In this document: piece by piece, positions 1 to 10,941 of the stretch | How positions within the stretch are numbered: position 1 is the first letter of the stretch | Layout: every line of letters starts with the position of its first letter | Origin: Microbispora rosea subsp. aerata | Lineage (GTDB): Bacteria; Actinomycetota; Actinomycetes; Streptosporangiales; Streptosporangiaceae | Reading direction: 5' to 3' | Length of the DNA: 64,000 nt | NCBI RefSeq assembly: GCF_014647835.1 | Contig: NZ_BMPY01000003.1 | Span: 186,001 to 250,000 of the forward strand | Notes under the pieces: generated by a model | The model's database searches: none | What the model saw: the letters and a program-made list of their open reading frames with translations, nothing else | Told to the model about the DNA's origin: nothing | Program-made: the position numbers and the translations under genes

Positions 1-524
1 AGATCCACGCCGACCTGACGTACGCCCCGGCCCGGCACATCCCGTTCGCCACGATCCTTCCCGAGCGCACCGTCACGCTGACCTCCGCCAGCAAGGCGTT
101 CAACATGGGCGGGCTGCGCTGCTCGGTGGCCCACCTCGGCGCGAAGGACGCCAGGGACGCGCTCGGCCGCCAGCCGGCCCATCTGTTCGGCTCGCCCAGC
201 GTCCTCGGGGTGGAGGCCACGGTGGCCGCGTGGCGGCACGGCGACGCGTGGCTGGAGGAGGTCCTGGCGATCCTGGACCGCAACCGCAGGCTCATCGCCG
301 AGCGGCTCCCGTCCGTCGGATATCGCATGCCGGAGGCCACCTATCTCGCGTGGCTCGACTTCGGCATCCCCGGCGCGGCGGCGTTCCTGGAGCGGAAGGC
401 CCGGGTCAGGCTGAACCCGGGCCCGAACTACGGAGGCGGCGACACCTTCGCCCGCCTCAACTTCGCCACGTCGGCGGCGATCCTGGAGGAGATCCTGGCC
501 AGGATCGCCGCCGCGCTGCCGTGA
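1..524 (+). CDS. PatB/MalY-type PLP aminotransferase, C-terminal part (5' end outside window)
   Basis: The frame is open from base 3 to the TGA at 522-524, so only the last ~174 residues are present. The segment SASKAFNMGGL contains the lysine that would bind pyridoxal phosphate in fold-type I aminotransferases; the S-A-S-K-x-F-N pattern is typical of the MalY/PatB (cystathionine beta-lyase-like) subgroup. Near the C-terminus the stretch RVRLNPGPNYG followed by FARLNFAT holds the usual carboxylate-binding arginine region. The likely reaction is beta-elimination or transamination of cystathionine or a related amino acid in the cytosol. It converges on the cellulase gene with a 9-bp gap. Substrate cannot be decided from this fragment. 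Confidence 0.8.
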   Translation, partial: IHADLTYAPARHIPFATILPERTVTLTSASKAFNMGGLRCSVAHLGAKDARDALGRQPAHLFGSPSVLGVEATVAAWRHGDAWLEEVLAILDRNRRLIAERLPSVGYRMPEATYLAWLDFGIPGAAAFLERKARVRLNPGPNYGGGDTFARLNFATSAAILEEILARIAAALP

Positions 525-533
525 CGCGCCCGC

Positions 534-2225
<1,692 letters not shown>

Positions 2226-2242
2226 TCAGGCGCACGCCCCAG

Positions 2243-2262
2243 ACCACCGCCGCAGCGGTGGT
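2243..2262 (-). promoter_or_regulatory. stem-loop in the cellulase upstream region
   Basis: Perfect 8-bp inverted repeat ACCACCGC / GCGGTGGT with a CGCA loop, about 60 bp upstream of the cellulase start. An AT-richer patch at ~2290-2330 could hold the promoter. The hairpin may lie in the 5' leader or be an operator; nothing decides between them. Confidence 0.35.
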
Positions 2263-2369
2263 GGTCGTGGCATGCCCTGACCGCACGCCTACATCTCTAT
2301 GACTATTTTGTGGCTCGGGGGCAATTTTGTCCGGAAGCTCGACCGATCGTCAACGTGACCGGCGGCGGA

Positions 2370-5300
2370 TCACCGCAGCGGCGGCAGCTCGGGCGGGGTC
2401 GCCGGGGGCCTGTCCCGCAGCGCCTCCAGGGCCAGCTCCACCGCCCGTTCCAGTTGCGGGTCCCGCCCGGCGACCAGGTCCTGCGGGGTCATGACGACCT
2501 CGACGTCCGGCTCGACGCCGTGGTTCTCCACGCCCCACCCCTCGCCCTCCAGCCAGTAGGAGTAGCGGGGCTGGGTGACGACGGTGCCGTCCACGAGCGA
2601 ATACCGCGAGTCGATGCCGATCACGCCGCCCCAGGTCCGCGTGCCCACGAGCGGCCCGATGCCGCGGTTTTTGAACCCGGCGCTGACGATGTCGCCGTCC
2701 GACCCGGCGAACTCGTCGGTGACGGCCACGACCGGCCCGCGAGGGGCGTCCTCCGGGTATCGCCGCGGCTCGTACCCCCGGGCCAGCGTCCACCCGGTCA
2801 CCCGCCGCTGCAGCTTCTCCAGCACCAGCTCCGACAGGTGGCCGCCGTCGTTGTCCCGTACGTCGACGATGAGCCCGTCGAAGCGCATCTCGGCCCGCAG
2901 GTCCCGGTGGAACTGCGCCCACCCCGTGGACGTCATGTCGGGCACGTGCAGGTAGCCGAGCCGCCCGCCCGACGCCTCACGCACGAACGCCCGCCGCCCG
3001 GCCACCCAGTCGTGGTAGCGCAGCGGCGTCTCGTCGGCGATGGGCGTGACGACGACCCGGCGGGTCTGCCCGCCGGAGGCCGGCCGGATCGTCAGCTCCA
3101 CGGGCCGCTCCGCCGTACCGGACAGCAGCGCGAGCGGCCCGCGGACCGGGTCGACGGGCCGCCCGCCCACGGCGACGATCGCGTCGCCCTCCCGTACGGC
3201 GACGCCGGGCGCGAGCAGCGGCGAGCGGGCCTCGTGGTCGGAGGACTCCCCGGGGAGGATGCGGCTGATCCGCCACACCCCGTCGGCGTCCCGGGTGAGG
3301 TCGGCGCCGAGCAGGCCCTGGCGGCGCTTGGGATCGCGGGCCGTGCCGTTCGGCCGGGCGTAGGCGTGGGAGGTGGCCAGCTCGCCCTGCACCTCCCAGA
3401 GCAGGTCGATCAGCTCGGAGTAGGCGCCGATCCGCTCCACGAGGGGGGCGTAGCGGGCGAGCGTGCCCGGCCAGTCCACGCCGTTCATGTCCGCGCGCCA
3501 GAAGTGGTCGCGCATGAGCCGCCCGGCCTCGTTGTAGGCCTGCCGCCACTCCGCGACCGGGTCGATGGTCACCGACACCCGCTCCAGGTCGACGGTGACG
3601 ATCTCGTCGTCGTCCCCGGTGGCGCGGGTCTGCAGGCCGCCCAGGCCGACGGCCACGACGCGTGTCCCGTCGCCGCTGACTTCGAAGGCCCAGAACTCGC
3701 CGAGATCGGTCACCTTGCGTTTGACCAGGTCGTAGCGCTCCAGGATCGGCTCGTCGGGCTCGCCGCCGTCGCCGATCTCGCCGGTGATCGGGTGACAGAG
3801 CCACAGCAGGCCGTCCTTGGCGGCACGCAGGTTGGAGTAGGAGCCGACGGGCACGGGGACGGGCACGATCCGCGCCGCCAGCCCGTCGGCGTCCACCTCG
3901 GTCGCCGCCTGCGGGCCGGGCCTGCCGTCCTTCTTTTCCTCTTTCTCTCCGTCGTCCTTGGCGTGCTCGGCGTGGGAGTCGGCGTCGTCCTCGCCGTTGA
4001 AGCCGCGGCCCGCGAGCGAGGGGTCGAACGGCGAGGGCGTGGTGGCCTTGAGGGGTAACAGGTACGGCCGGCAGCTCGCGGGGAAGGACAGGTCGAAGAC
4101 GTGCCTGTCGTACACCGGGTCGAACGTGCGGTCGGACAGGAACGCCAGATATTTGCCGTCCTTGGTGAAGGACGGGCTGTAGTCGTTGAAACGCGGCGGG
4201 GTCGCCTCGATCACCGTGCCGCCGTCCACGCGGGCCAGCTTGAGGTGGTAGCGCCACGCCTCGTAAGAGTGGGCCCAGGCGAGCCAGGCCGAGTCGGGCG
4301 AGAACGCGAGGTCCCGCACGTGGCCGTGCGTGGTGCGGTCCAGCTCGCGGACGTCTCCGCCGTCGAGGTCCACCACCAGCAGCCGCCCGTCGTGGGTGGC
4401 GACCGCGGCGTGCCCGCCGTCCGGCGCGACGGCCAGGTCGAGCACCCGGCCGAGCCGGCCCGCGGCCAGCGTGGTGATCTCGCCGCCGGGTGTGCCGGTC
4501 TCCAGGGCGTCCTCGCCGGAGGCGTCCGACACCCAGACGGCCCGCCCGGCGTTGTCGAGGGGCCGCGGCAGCCGTACCCGCACGCCGGGCTCGGCGCGCA
4601 GCACTCCCGCGGGGCCGTCGCGGTGCGGCAGCCAGTGGGCGGTGCCGCGGATCTCGACCACGCTGGCCCGGCCGGTGCGGTCCGGCGCGAAGTCGCCGAC
4701 CCTGGTCGGCGCCGGACGCCTGGCCCTGGCCGGGCGCGGCCCGCTGAGGGTGATGTCCAGCTTGTACGGCTCGGCGTCCAGGCTCTCCAGCAGCCACAGG
4801 TCGCCGGCGAGGCTGTAGACGATCCGGGAGCCGTCCGACGCGGCGTGCCGCGCGTAGAAACCGCGATGTGCGGTGTGCTGCCGCAGGTCGGAGCCGTCGG
4901 GCAGGCAGGAGTAGAGGTTGCCGTCGCCGTCGGTGTCGGCGAGGAAGGCCAGGCGCTCCCCCACCCACATGACCGACCAGTGCTGCGCGGGGTTGCCGGG
5001 GAACAGGCGGGTGAACTCGCCGTCGCCGCTGGCGTCCACCCAGATCTTGGGCGCGGTGCCGCCGCGATACCGCTTCCACTGCGACGGCTCGCGCCACACC
5101 GCCGAGACGGTCGCCACCCTGCGCCCGCTGACCACGGCCTCGCTGACCCTGCCGTACGGCAGAGCCGTCGCGGGGCCGCCGTCCAGCGGCACGGCGTAGG
5201 CCCACAGCTGCGACCGTGAGGCGTGACCGGCGGCGGTGACCGCAAGCACGTCGCCGGCCCCGGTCCAGCCGCGCACGCCCGTCGTCGCGTTGCCCCAGTA

Positions 5301-5549
5301 GGTGAGGCGGTCGCCCTCACCGCCGTCGAGTGCGGCGGCGAACACCTCGGGCTCGCCCTCGCGCGTGCTCGTCCACGCGATGCGCGTGCCGTCGGGAGAG
5401 AAGCGGGGATGGGAGACCGGGACCCGGTCGGCCGTGAACCGCCAGGCTCTGCCGCCGCCCACGGGCGCCAGCCAGACGTCGTCGTCCGCCACGAAGGCGA
5501 GGAGGTCACCGTGCAGGTGGGGGTATCTGAGGTACGCACCATTCGCCAC
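2370..5549 (-). CDS. tricorn protease homologue (S41 family)
   Basis: 1059-aa homologue of archaeal tricorn protease, a cytosolic enzyme that trims oligopeptides made by the proteasome. The N-terminal two thirds carry beta-propeller repeats (PDG/SPD strand motifs, e.g. FSPDGT and FSPDSAW). A PDZ domain follows (~740-850), then the S41 peptidase core with the catalytic serine in DEFAGSDGD (Ser ~950) and a conserved C-terminal segment. A Lys/Asp/Glu-rich low-complexity loop (~525-550) is likely a disordered insert. The start is GTG at 5549: no Shine-Dalgarno is visible, but TAGGGT (5556-5561) lies 6 nt upstream, so the transcript may be leaderless. It stands alone between the cellulase and leuS. 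Confidence 0.93.
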   Translation of the reverse strand: MANGAYLRYPHLHGDLLAFVADDDVWLAPVGGGRAWRFTADRVPVSHPRFSPDGTRIAWTSTREGEPEVFAAALDGGEGDRLTYWGNATTGVRGWTGAGDVLAVTAAGHASRSQLWAYAVPLDGGPATALPYGRVSEAVVSGRRVATVSAVWREPSQWKRYRGGTAPKIWVDASGDGEFTRLFPGNPAQHWSVMWVGERLAFLADTDGDGNLYSCLPDGSDLRQHTAHRGFYARHAASDGSRIVYSLAGDLWLLESLDAEPYKLDITLSGPRPARARRPAPTRVGDFAPDRTGRASVVEIRGTAHWLPHRDGPAGVLRAEPGVRVRLPRPLDNAGRAVWVSDASGEDALETGTPGGEITTLAAGRLGRVLDLAVAPDGGHAAVATHDGRLLVVDLDGGDVRELDRTTHGHVRDLAFSPDSAWLAWAHSYEAWRYHLKLARVDGGTVIEATPPRFNDYSPSFTKDGKYLAFLSDRTFDPVYDRHVFDLSFPASCRPYLLPLKATTPSPFDPSLAGRGFNGEDDADSHAEHAKDDGEKEEKKDGRPGPQAATEVDADGLAARIVPVPVPVGSYSNLRAAKDGLLWLCHPITGEIGDGGEPDEPILERYDLVKRKVTDLGEFWAFEVSGDGTRVVAVGLGGLQTRATGDDDEIVTVDLERVSVTIDPVAEWRQAYNEAGRLMRDHFWRADMNGVDWPGTLARYAPLVERIGAYSELIDLLWEVQGELATSHAYARPNGTARDPKRRQGLLGADLTRDADGVWRISRILPGESSDHEARSPLLAPGVAVREGDAIVAVGGRPVDPVRGPLALLSGTAERPVELTIRPASGGQTRRVVVTPIADETPLRYHDWVAGRRAFVREASGGRLGYLHVPDMTSTGWAQFHRDLRAEMRFDGLIVDVRDNDGGHLSELVLEKLQRRVTGWTLARGYEPRRYPEDAPRGPVVAVTDEFAGSDGDIVSAGFKNRGIGPLVGTRTWGGVIGIDSRYSLVDGTVVTQPRYSYWLEGEGWGVENHGVEPDVEVVMTPQDLVAGRDPQLERAVELALEALRDRPPATPPELPPLR

Positions 5550-5661
5550 ATGAGCACCCTATGCCGAAGGGCGCCCGGCGCCGACGGTGTGCGACAAGCT
5601 GTGACGCCGCGGATAGGGAGTCCAGATGATCTTGCCCCTCCCCCCGGCCTGACCGCTGGTC

Positions 5662-5763
5662 ATGGACGTGCAGCTGAACGGCGCCACGGCCGTCATCCTG
5701 CGGATCGAGACCGAGATGTGCTACCGCGGCACCGCGGTGTGGGGCGATCCCCGCGTCTCGTGA
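5662..5763 (+). CDS. possible 33-aa small protein
   Basis: Short frame (MDVQLNGATAVILRIETE...) with strongly G/C third positions, running divergently from the tricorn gene. A still shorter frame (ATG at 5625, preceded by GGGAG) lies just upstream. No family is recognised. It may be a remnant or chance, because random frames in DNA of this composition often look codon-like. Confidence 0.22.
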   Translation: MDVQLNGATAVILRIETEMCYRGTAVWGDPRVS

Positions 5764-5814
5764 CCCGCGGCCTGCGCCGCACCGGCGGGATCGGCTCCCC
5801 CAGTCCGGGGCCTC

Positions 5815-6003
5815 GGCCGCGCGCGTTTCTCACACGCGTGCCACTCCTGATGCCGTTGTCTCGGGAGGGATCCGCCGTACCGGACGCGGGGCGTGGGGAT
5901 ACCGGCGGGACCAACGCCCCTCCACCAAGTCCGCTGATTCCTCCGCGGCCGCGCGCGCTGCTCCTGGTGCCGTTGTCTCGCGACCCGCGGGCTCCGCCGT
6001 ACC
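5815..6003. repeat. two diverged direct repeats in the tricorn-leuS gap
   Basis: Copy 1 is 5815-5881 and copy 2 is 5947-6003. Both begin GGCCGCGCGCG, share a core of the form CTCCTGrTGCCGTTGTCTCG and end CTCCGCCGTACC or close to it. They are separated by ~65 bp of unrelated sequence. The rest of the 497-bp gap (5550-6046) shows nothing else beyond the leuS terminator and the tiny frames noted. Confidence 0.6.
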
Positions 6004-6032
6004 TCGCGGGTTGACGAACGGTACGGCGGAGC
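5991..6032 (-). terminator. stem-loop downstream of leuS
   Basis: Perfect 12-bp inverted repeat GCTCCGCCGTAC / GTACGGCGGAGC with an 18-nt loop, starting 14 bp after the leuS stop on the minus strand. There is no T-run, which is common for actinobacterial terminators. One arm is the end of the second direct repeat in this gap. Confidence 0.55.
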
Positions 6033-6046
6033 CGGGGCGACGACCG

Positions 6047-8509
6047 TCAGGGGACGATGTTGACGAGCTTCGGCGCGCGCACGATGACCTTGCGCGGCTC
6101 GCCGTCCAGGTAGGGCCGGACCTTGTCCGACGCCAGGGCCAGGGCCCGCAGGTCGGCCTCGGAGATGTCCGGGGAGACCTCCAGCCGGTCGCGGACCTTC
6201 CCCGCGACCTGGACCACGGCCGTGACCGACTCCTGGACCAGCAGCGCCGGATCGGCCTCGGGCCAGCCCGCCTTGGCGACCGACGGGGCGTGCCCGAGCC
6301 GCTCCCAGCCTTCCTCCGCGCAGTACGGCGCGACCAGCGACAGCATGATCGCCAGGGTCTCGGCGGCCTCGCGGACCGCGGGGTCGGCCGCGCCGGGCCC
6401 GGCGTCGATCGCGCGGCGGGCGGCGGTGGTCAGCTCCATCATGCGGGCCACCGCGACGTTGAACCGGTAGCTCTCGATGAGCTTGGTCACCTCGTCGATG
6501 GTCCGGTGGGTCACCTTGCGCAGCTCGACGTCGCCGGTGGCGAAGTCCACGCCGGGCGCGCTGGCGGCGCCGGCCTCGGCCATCACGCGGAACGCGCGGG
6601 CCAGGAACTTCTGCGACGCGGCCGGGGAGACGTCGGCCCAGTCGATGTCGTCCTCCGGCGGCCCGGCGAAGATCATCGTCAGCCGGACGGCGTCCACGCC
6701 GTACGTGTCGATCTGCTCGCCCAGGTCCACGCCGTTGCCCAGCGACTTCGACATCGCCTTGCCCCGGTTGATCACCTGGCCCTGGTTGAGCAGGCGCAGG
6801 AACGGCTCGGTGAAGCCGACCAGGCCCATGTCGTAGAGGACCTTGGTGAAGAACCGCGCGTACAGCAGGTGGAGCACGGCGTGCTCGGCCCCGCCGACGT
6901 ACTGGTCGATCGGGCCCCACGTGCGGACCTTCTCGACGTCGAACGGCCCGTCGGTGTAGTGCGGGTCGCAGTAGCGCAGGAAGTACCACGACGAGTCGAC
7001 GAAGGTGTCCATCGTGTCGGTGTCCCGCTGGGCGGGACCGCCGCACTTGGGGCACGCGACGTTGACCCACTCGGTGGCCGCGGCCAGCGGAGAGACGCCC
7101 TTCGGCTGCAGCGCCGCGCCGCGCAGGTCCGGCAGCGTGACCGGGAGCTGGTCGTCGGGCACCGGGACCTCGCCGCAGTCCGGGCAGTGGATGATCGGGA
7201 TCGGAGTGCCCCAGAAGCGCTGCCGCGACAGCAGCCAGTCGCGCAGCCGGAAGTTCACCGCGGCCTTGCCGGTGCCGCGCTCCTCCAGGATCTGGATGAT
7301 CTTCTTGATCGCCTCGGCCTTGGACAGCCCGTCCAGCGGGCCGGAGTTGACCAGCGTGCCCTCACCGGGGGTGGCGACGCCGGTCTCGCCGGGGTCGGCC
7401 AGGCCGGTGTGCACGACGACCTTCACCGGCAGCCCGAACTTCAGCGCGAAGTCGAGGTCGCGCTGGTCGTGCGCGGGCACCGCCATGATCGCGCCGTGGC
7501 CGTAGTCGGCCAGCACGTAGTCGGCCGCCCACACCGGGATCCGCTCCCCGTTGACCGGGTTGATCGCGTACGTGCCCAGGAAGACGCCGGTCTTCTCCTT
7601 CTCGGTCGACAGCCGCTCGATGTCGGAGAGCTTGGCGACCTCGGCGCGGTAGGCCGCCAGCGCCTCCCGCTGCTCGGGGGCGCAGATCTCCTCCGCCAGC
7701 GGGGCGTCGGCCGCCACGACGAAGAACGTCGCGCCGTACAGGGTGTCGGGGCGCGTGGTGTAGACGGTGACCGGCTCGTCGCGGCCCTCGATGCGGAACT
7801 GGACGTCGGCGCCGGTGGAGCGGCCGATCCAGTTGCGCTGCATGGTCAGGATGCGCTCGGGCCAGCCATCCTGGATCTGCGCCATGTCGTCGAGCAGCCG
7901 GTCGGCGTAGTCAGTGATCTTGAAGTACCACTGCGTCAGCTCGCGGCGGATGACATCGCCGCCGCAGCGCTCGCACTTGCCCGCCACGACCTGCTCGTTG
8001 GCGAGCACCGTCTGGTCCTGCGGGCACCAGTTGACCAGGCCGCCCTTGCGGTAGGCCAGGCCCCGCTCGTAGAAGCGGGTGAACAGCCACTGGTTCCAGC
8101 GGTAGTACTCGGGGTCGCTGGTGTGCAGCCGCCGCGACCAGTCGAAGGAGACGGCGTACCGCTTGAACGAGTTCGCCTGGGTGTCGATGTTCGCGTACGT
8201 CCACTCCGCGGGGTGGGCGTTGCGCTTGATGGCGGCGTTCTCCGCCGGCAGGCCGAAGGAGTCCCACCCGATCGGGTGCAGGACGTTGTAGCCCTTCTGG
8301 AACCAGTAGCGCGCGACGACGTCGCCGATGGCGAAGACCTCGCCGTGCCCCATGTGGAGGTCGCCGGAGGGGTAGGGGAACATGTCGAGCATGTACTTGC
8401 GCGGCCTGGTGTCCGCGAGGTCCTCGACCGCCGAGAAGAGGTTCAGCTCCTCCCACCGCGGCAGCCACTTGGCCTGCAGCGCCTGCGGGTCGTACACCGG
8501 CTCGTCCAC
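6047..8509 (-). CDS. leuS: leucyl-tRNA synthetase
   Basis: Class I aminoacyl-tRNA synthetase (820 aa) that charges tRNA-Leu in the cytosol. The nucleotide-binding signature is HMGH (~52-55, preceded by FPYPSGDL) and the second signature is MSKS (~586-589, in AMSKSLGNG). A CP1 editing domain lies between (Thr-rich TTRPDT segment, [15 protein letters not shown]), along with Cys-x2-Cys pairs typical of zinc-binding inserts. I chose the GTG at 8509: GAGGAG lies 5 nt upstream and the product starts [12 protein letters not shown], matching family N-termini. The frame remains open further upstream but without a ribosome site. Length is at the short end for bacterial LeuS. Confidence 0.96.
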   Translation of the reverse strand: MDEPVYDPQALQAKWLPRWEELNLFSAVEDLADTRPRKYMLDMFPYPSGDLHMGHGEVFAIGDVVARYWFQKGYNVLHPIGWDSFGLPAENAAIKRNAHPAEWTYANIDTQANSFKRYAVSFDWSRRLHTSDPEYYRWNQWLFTRFYERGLAYRKGGLVNWCPQDQTVLANEQVVAGKCERCGGDVIRRELTQWYFKITDYADRLLDDMAQIQDGWPERILTMQRNWIGRSTGADVQFRIEGRDEPVTVYTTRPDTLYGATFFVVAADAPLAEEICAPEQREALAAYRAEVAKLSDIERLSTEKEKTGVFLGTYAINPVNGERIPVWAADYVLADYGHGAIMAVPAHDQRDLDFALKFGLPVKVVVHTGLADPGETGVATPGEGTLVNSGPLDGLSKAEAIKKIIQILEERGTGKAAVNFRLRDWLLSRQRFWGTPIPIIHCPDCGEVPVPDDQLPVTLPDLRGAALQPKGVSPLAAATEWVNVACPKCGGPAQRDTDTMDTFVDSSWYFLRYCDPHYTDGPFDVEKVRTWGPIDQYVGGAEHAVLHLLYARFFTKVLYDMGLVGFTEPFLRLLNQGQVINRGKAMSKSLGNGVDLGEQIDTYGVDAVRLTMIFAGPPEDDIDWADVSPAASQKFLARAFRVMAEAGAASAPGVDFATGDVELRKVTHRTIDEVTKLIESYRFNVAVARMMELTTAARRAIDAGPGAADPAVREAAETLAIMLSLVAPYCAEEGWERLGHAPSVAKAGWPEADPALLVQESVTAVVQVAGKVRDRLEVSPDISEADLRALALASDKVRPYLDGEPRKVIVRAPKLVNIVP

Positions 8510-8811
8510 TTCCACTCCTCGCCAGGCGGCTGGAATCACACAGATGACTGGGGCGCCCGCCCGGGGGCATGACCCCCGCCGCACCCCGCTCCCGGCCCGC
8601 GTGGTCCGGAAGGGGGGCAGCCCGCGCTTTCACATCCCGTTAGTGAGGCGGCTGCCCGCGCAGCAGGGTGGCGGCACGCGTGTCAAGCGTAGCGCAGACG
8701 GCAACCAGGTCGCCGAACGATCTTGACGGCTGACCTCGCATGTCAAACTGCGATACCCGATGGTGATAGTTCCGTTGTGGGCTCTTATGTCCATTCCCCT
8801 AGTGTGCTGCC
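8510..8811 (+). promoter_or_regulatory. leuS / membrane-protein divergent gap; predicted leaderless promoter
   Basis: 302-bp gap without a supported gene. TAGTGT (8800-8805) sits 6 nt before the GTG at 8812, with TTGTGG (8775-8780) at a 19-bp spacing; no Shine-Dalgarno precedes that GTG. A leaderless transcript is the simplest reading. TGTCAA (8741-8746) with GATAGT (8765-8770) is an alternative pair. A leucine-responsive leader for leuS was looked for and not found. Confidence 0.35.
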
Positions 8812-10509
8812 GTGGCCAATTCTTTCCCGCCCGCGGATTTGCCGATGCAGGACCCGCCCACCGATCCCACCGGTGAGCAGTTCCGTGAGGCATTCCGCGG
8901 TTTCGCTGCGGCAGCCCCCGGCTCGCATGAGATCATGCCAGGCACCCCCAATTCGGGCATGATCTCGGGAGGTACCATGCCCTCGGAGCGCAGCGAACAC
9001 CAGCGGGAACCGGCGTGGCCGGAGGTCCCGCCGGCCTGGCCCGAGATGCCGCCGCCCTCCTCGTTCACCCCCACCGTGCGCTCGTTCGTCGAGGGAACGC
9101 CCCCGCAGTCCCCGGACGCCACCGCGACCATGGCGGGTCCGCTGCCCGGCGCCGCGCCGCGGCAGCCCGGTCCCGCGTCCGGCGAGTTCGGCGGGCCCGG
9201 CGCCGCCCCCGTCTTCCCTGTCCAGGACGGTTTCGGCGGCGGTGATCACACCGGAGGCCCCCGGCGCTCCGGCGCCCCGGAGGGCTTCGCCAGCCGAGAA
9301 AGCTTCGGTGCTCCGGAGGGCTTCGGCGGACCGGAAGGGCGCGGCGGCCCAGAACGTTTCGGCGGCCGGGAAGGTTTCGAGGGCGCGGCACAGGCGGGCG
9401 GGCCCGCGTCCTTTGACGGCCCCGCCTCGGCGTACGGCACGCCGCAGGCTCCCGCGGGCCCCGATCGGGGCCAGTGGCAGGGCCGGCCCGGCCCGAACGG
9501 GGGCGCGTTCCCAGGCGGCCCAAGCGGTCCTGAGGGCCAGGATCGCCCGCAGCCCTCCTCTCCGTTCACCCCCTCGGTCCGCTCGTTCGCCGAGTCGGCC
9601 CCGCCCGCCTCCGCCGCGCCGCCACCGCCGCCCGGGCAGCCGGAGGACCCGTACCGGCCGTTCGTGACGGCGGGACAGATCAGCGGGCCGAAGACGCCTC
9701 CCGCGCACCGGCAGCAGGAGCTGTGGAACACGGTGTTCGGGGAGAACTACCAGGCCATCGACGAGTACGAGGACGACGAGCCCGGCCGGCCGGTCTGGCT
9801 GTACGCGCTGGTGGCCTCGGTCGTCGCCGCGCTCGTCGGGGTGCTCGTGTGGGCGTTCGTCGCCGGGCCGCTCAGCTCCGGTGACACGGCCGTGGCGGCG
9901 ACGCCGGCGAAGCCCTCCCCCGCCGAGTCCGCCGCCACCGCCAAGCCGCAGGCGCAGATCCCGCGGCTGCCGGTCTTCAAGGGCAAGGCGTCGCCGGTGA
10001 ACGGCGTGCTCACCGACACCGCCGGCCGGATCACGCTGCCCAGGCTCGGCGGCCCCTGGCAGGCGGACGCCGACCCGGCGCAGATCAAGGCGACGTACGG
10101 CTTCACCAGCAGGCAGCACGTGCCGGGCGACACGACCGCGGACGGCAACCAGGGATCCGCCCAGGTGATGTCGGGCCAGCTCTCCCAGTCGCTGGCCGCC
10201 AAATACACCACGCCGGGCAACCTGGGGCCGGTCGTCAACGCGGTGATGTACCGGGCGCGGCAGACCCAGTTCCCCAAAGGCAACAAGATCGCCAAGATCG
10301 GGCAGCAGCGGCTGGCCCGCAACGGCCTGACCGGCCTGGTGACCGCCTACAAGGTGGCCGCCGGCGGGACGACCACCACAGTGGTCATCGCGGCCGTGAA
10401 CACCGGCGCCGACCTTCCCACGATCGTCTACATGACGGTGCCGCAGTCGAAGAGCGAGCTGCTCCCGGACATCAACACGATCTTCCGGTCCATCAAGCCC
10501 ATCCGCTGA
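8812..10509 (+). CDS. proline-rich single-pass membrane protein with extracytoplasmic domain
   Basis: 565-aa protein of unknown function. Residues 1-320 are low-complexity (Gly, Pro, Phe, Glu repeats such as APEGFGGPEG) and probably disordered in the cytosol. One transmembrane helix lies at ~328-350 (WLYALVASVVAALVGVLVWAF). An Ala/Pro/Ser stretch then leads to an outside C-terminal domain of ~170 aa ending in a conserved-looking PDINTIFRSIKPIR. The C-terminal domain resembles that of the gene at 40066-41064, which has the same order of parts. The motif SSFTPTVRSFVEG occurs twice in the N-terminal part (near 83 and 245) with small changes. It is followed by a good terminator, so it is probably monocistronic. 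Confidence 0.75.
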   Translation: MANSFPPADLPMQDPPTDPTGEQFREAFRGFAAAAPGSHEIMPGTPNSGMISGGTMPSERSEHQREPAWPEVPPAWPEMPPPSSFTPTVRSFVEGTPPQSPDATATMAGPLPGAAPRQPGPASGEFGGPGAAPVFPVQDGFGGGDHTGGPRRSGAPEGFASRESFGAPEGFGGPEGRGGPERFGGREGFEGAAQAGGPASFDGPASAYGTPQAPAGPDRGQWQGRPGPNGGAFPGGPSGPEGQDRPQPSSPFTPSVRSFAESAPPASAAPPPPPGQPEDPYRPFVTAGQISGPKTPPAHRQQELWNTVFGENYQAIDEYEDDEPGRPVWLYALVASVVAALVGVLVWAFVAGPLSSGDTAVAATPAKPSPAESAATAKPQAQIPRLPVFKGKASPVNGVLTDTAGRITLPRLGGPWQADADPAQIKATYGFTSRQHVPGDTTADGNQGSAQVMSGQLSQSLAAKYTTPGNLGPVVNAVMYRARQTQFPKGNKIAKIGQQRLARNGLTGLVTAYKVAAGGTTTTVVIAAVNTGADLPTIVYMTVPQSKSELLPDINTIFRSIKPIR

Positions 10510-10512
10510 TCG

Positions 10513-10536
10513 GCGGGCGGACCCGAGTCCGCCCGC
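10513..10536 (+). terminator. rho-independent-like stem-loop
   Basis: GCGGGCGGA / TCCGCCCGC, 9-bp perfect stem with a 6-nt loop, 4 nt after the stop of the upstream gene. No T-tail. Confidence 0.6.
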
Positions 10537-10578
10537 ACGCCCGCCCTCCGTCGCCCACGGTCACCGTGGAGCCGGGCG

Positions 10579-10880
10579 GAGCAGAAGGCACGCGGAGCCG
10601 GCGCGTCATCGCCGGTGCTTGCCAATGAACGGGGCGAAGGAGAAGGCGCACGGACCCGGTCCGCCGTCACCGGGGTCGCCGTGGGGCGCGGCGAAGCAGA
10701 AGGCGCGCGGAGCCGGCGCGCTGTCGCAAGCGGTCACCGTGGAGCGAGGCGAAGCGGAGGGTATGCGTGGAACCGGCGCGGCGTCACCGTTGCTCGCCCT
10801 GAGGCAGGGCGTAGCAAAGGGCGTGCGCGGAGCCGGCGCGCCGCCGGCGGTCGCCGTGGGGGCGCAGTGGAAGGCGTGAG
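10579..10880. repeat. degenerate tandem repeat, ~58-bp unit, six copies
   Basis: Units start near 10579, 10637, 10694, 10752, 10812 and 10866, each beginning like AAGCAGAAGGCGCGCGGAGC and continuing with GGCGCG, a variable centre and GTCGCCGTGG-type sequence. Spacing is 57-60 bp; the last copy is partial. The array fills the convergent gap between the membrane protein gene and the P450 gene. Frames that run through it give repetitive peptides but have no sign of selection, so I treat the 10537-10941 stretch as non-coding. Confidence 0.7.
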
Positions 10881-10941
10881 CCGTCGGTGGTGCGGGGCCC
10901 CACGGCGGCGTCCGCGGGCGGCGATCCCCTCCGCCCGCCGG

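Noticed and set aside
6011-8572. An 853-codon open frame antisense to leuS, and similar long frames opposite tricorn, the SARP gene and the ara operon
   Set aside because: High GC leaves few stops in shadow frames; the products are Arg/Gly/Val-rich, lack families, and lie over genes with unmistakable motifs.
8510-8811. T-box or leucine leader peptide for leuS
   Set aside because: No run of leucine codons, no T-box consensus and no terminator/antiterminator pair was seen on the minus strand.
10619-10879. An 86-codon frame with an internal peptide repeat
   Set aside because: It only reads through the ~58-bp DNA repeat; there is no convincing start signal or family and the repeat period is not constant in codons.
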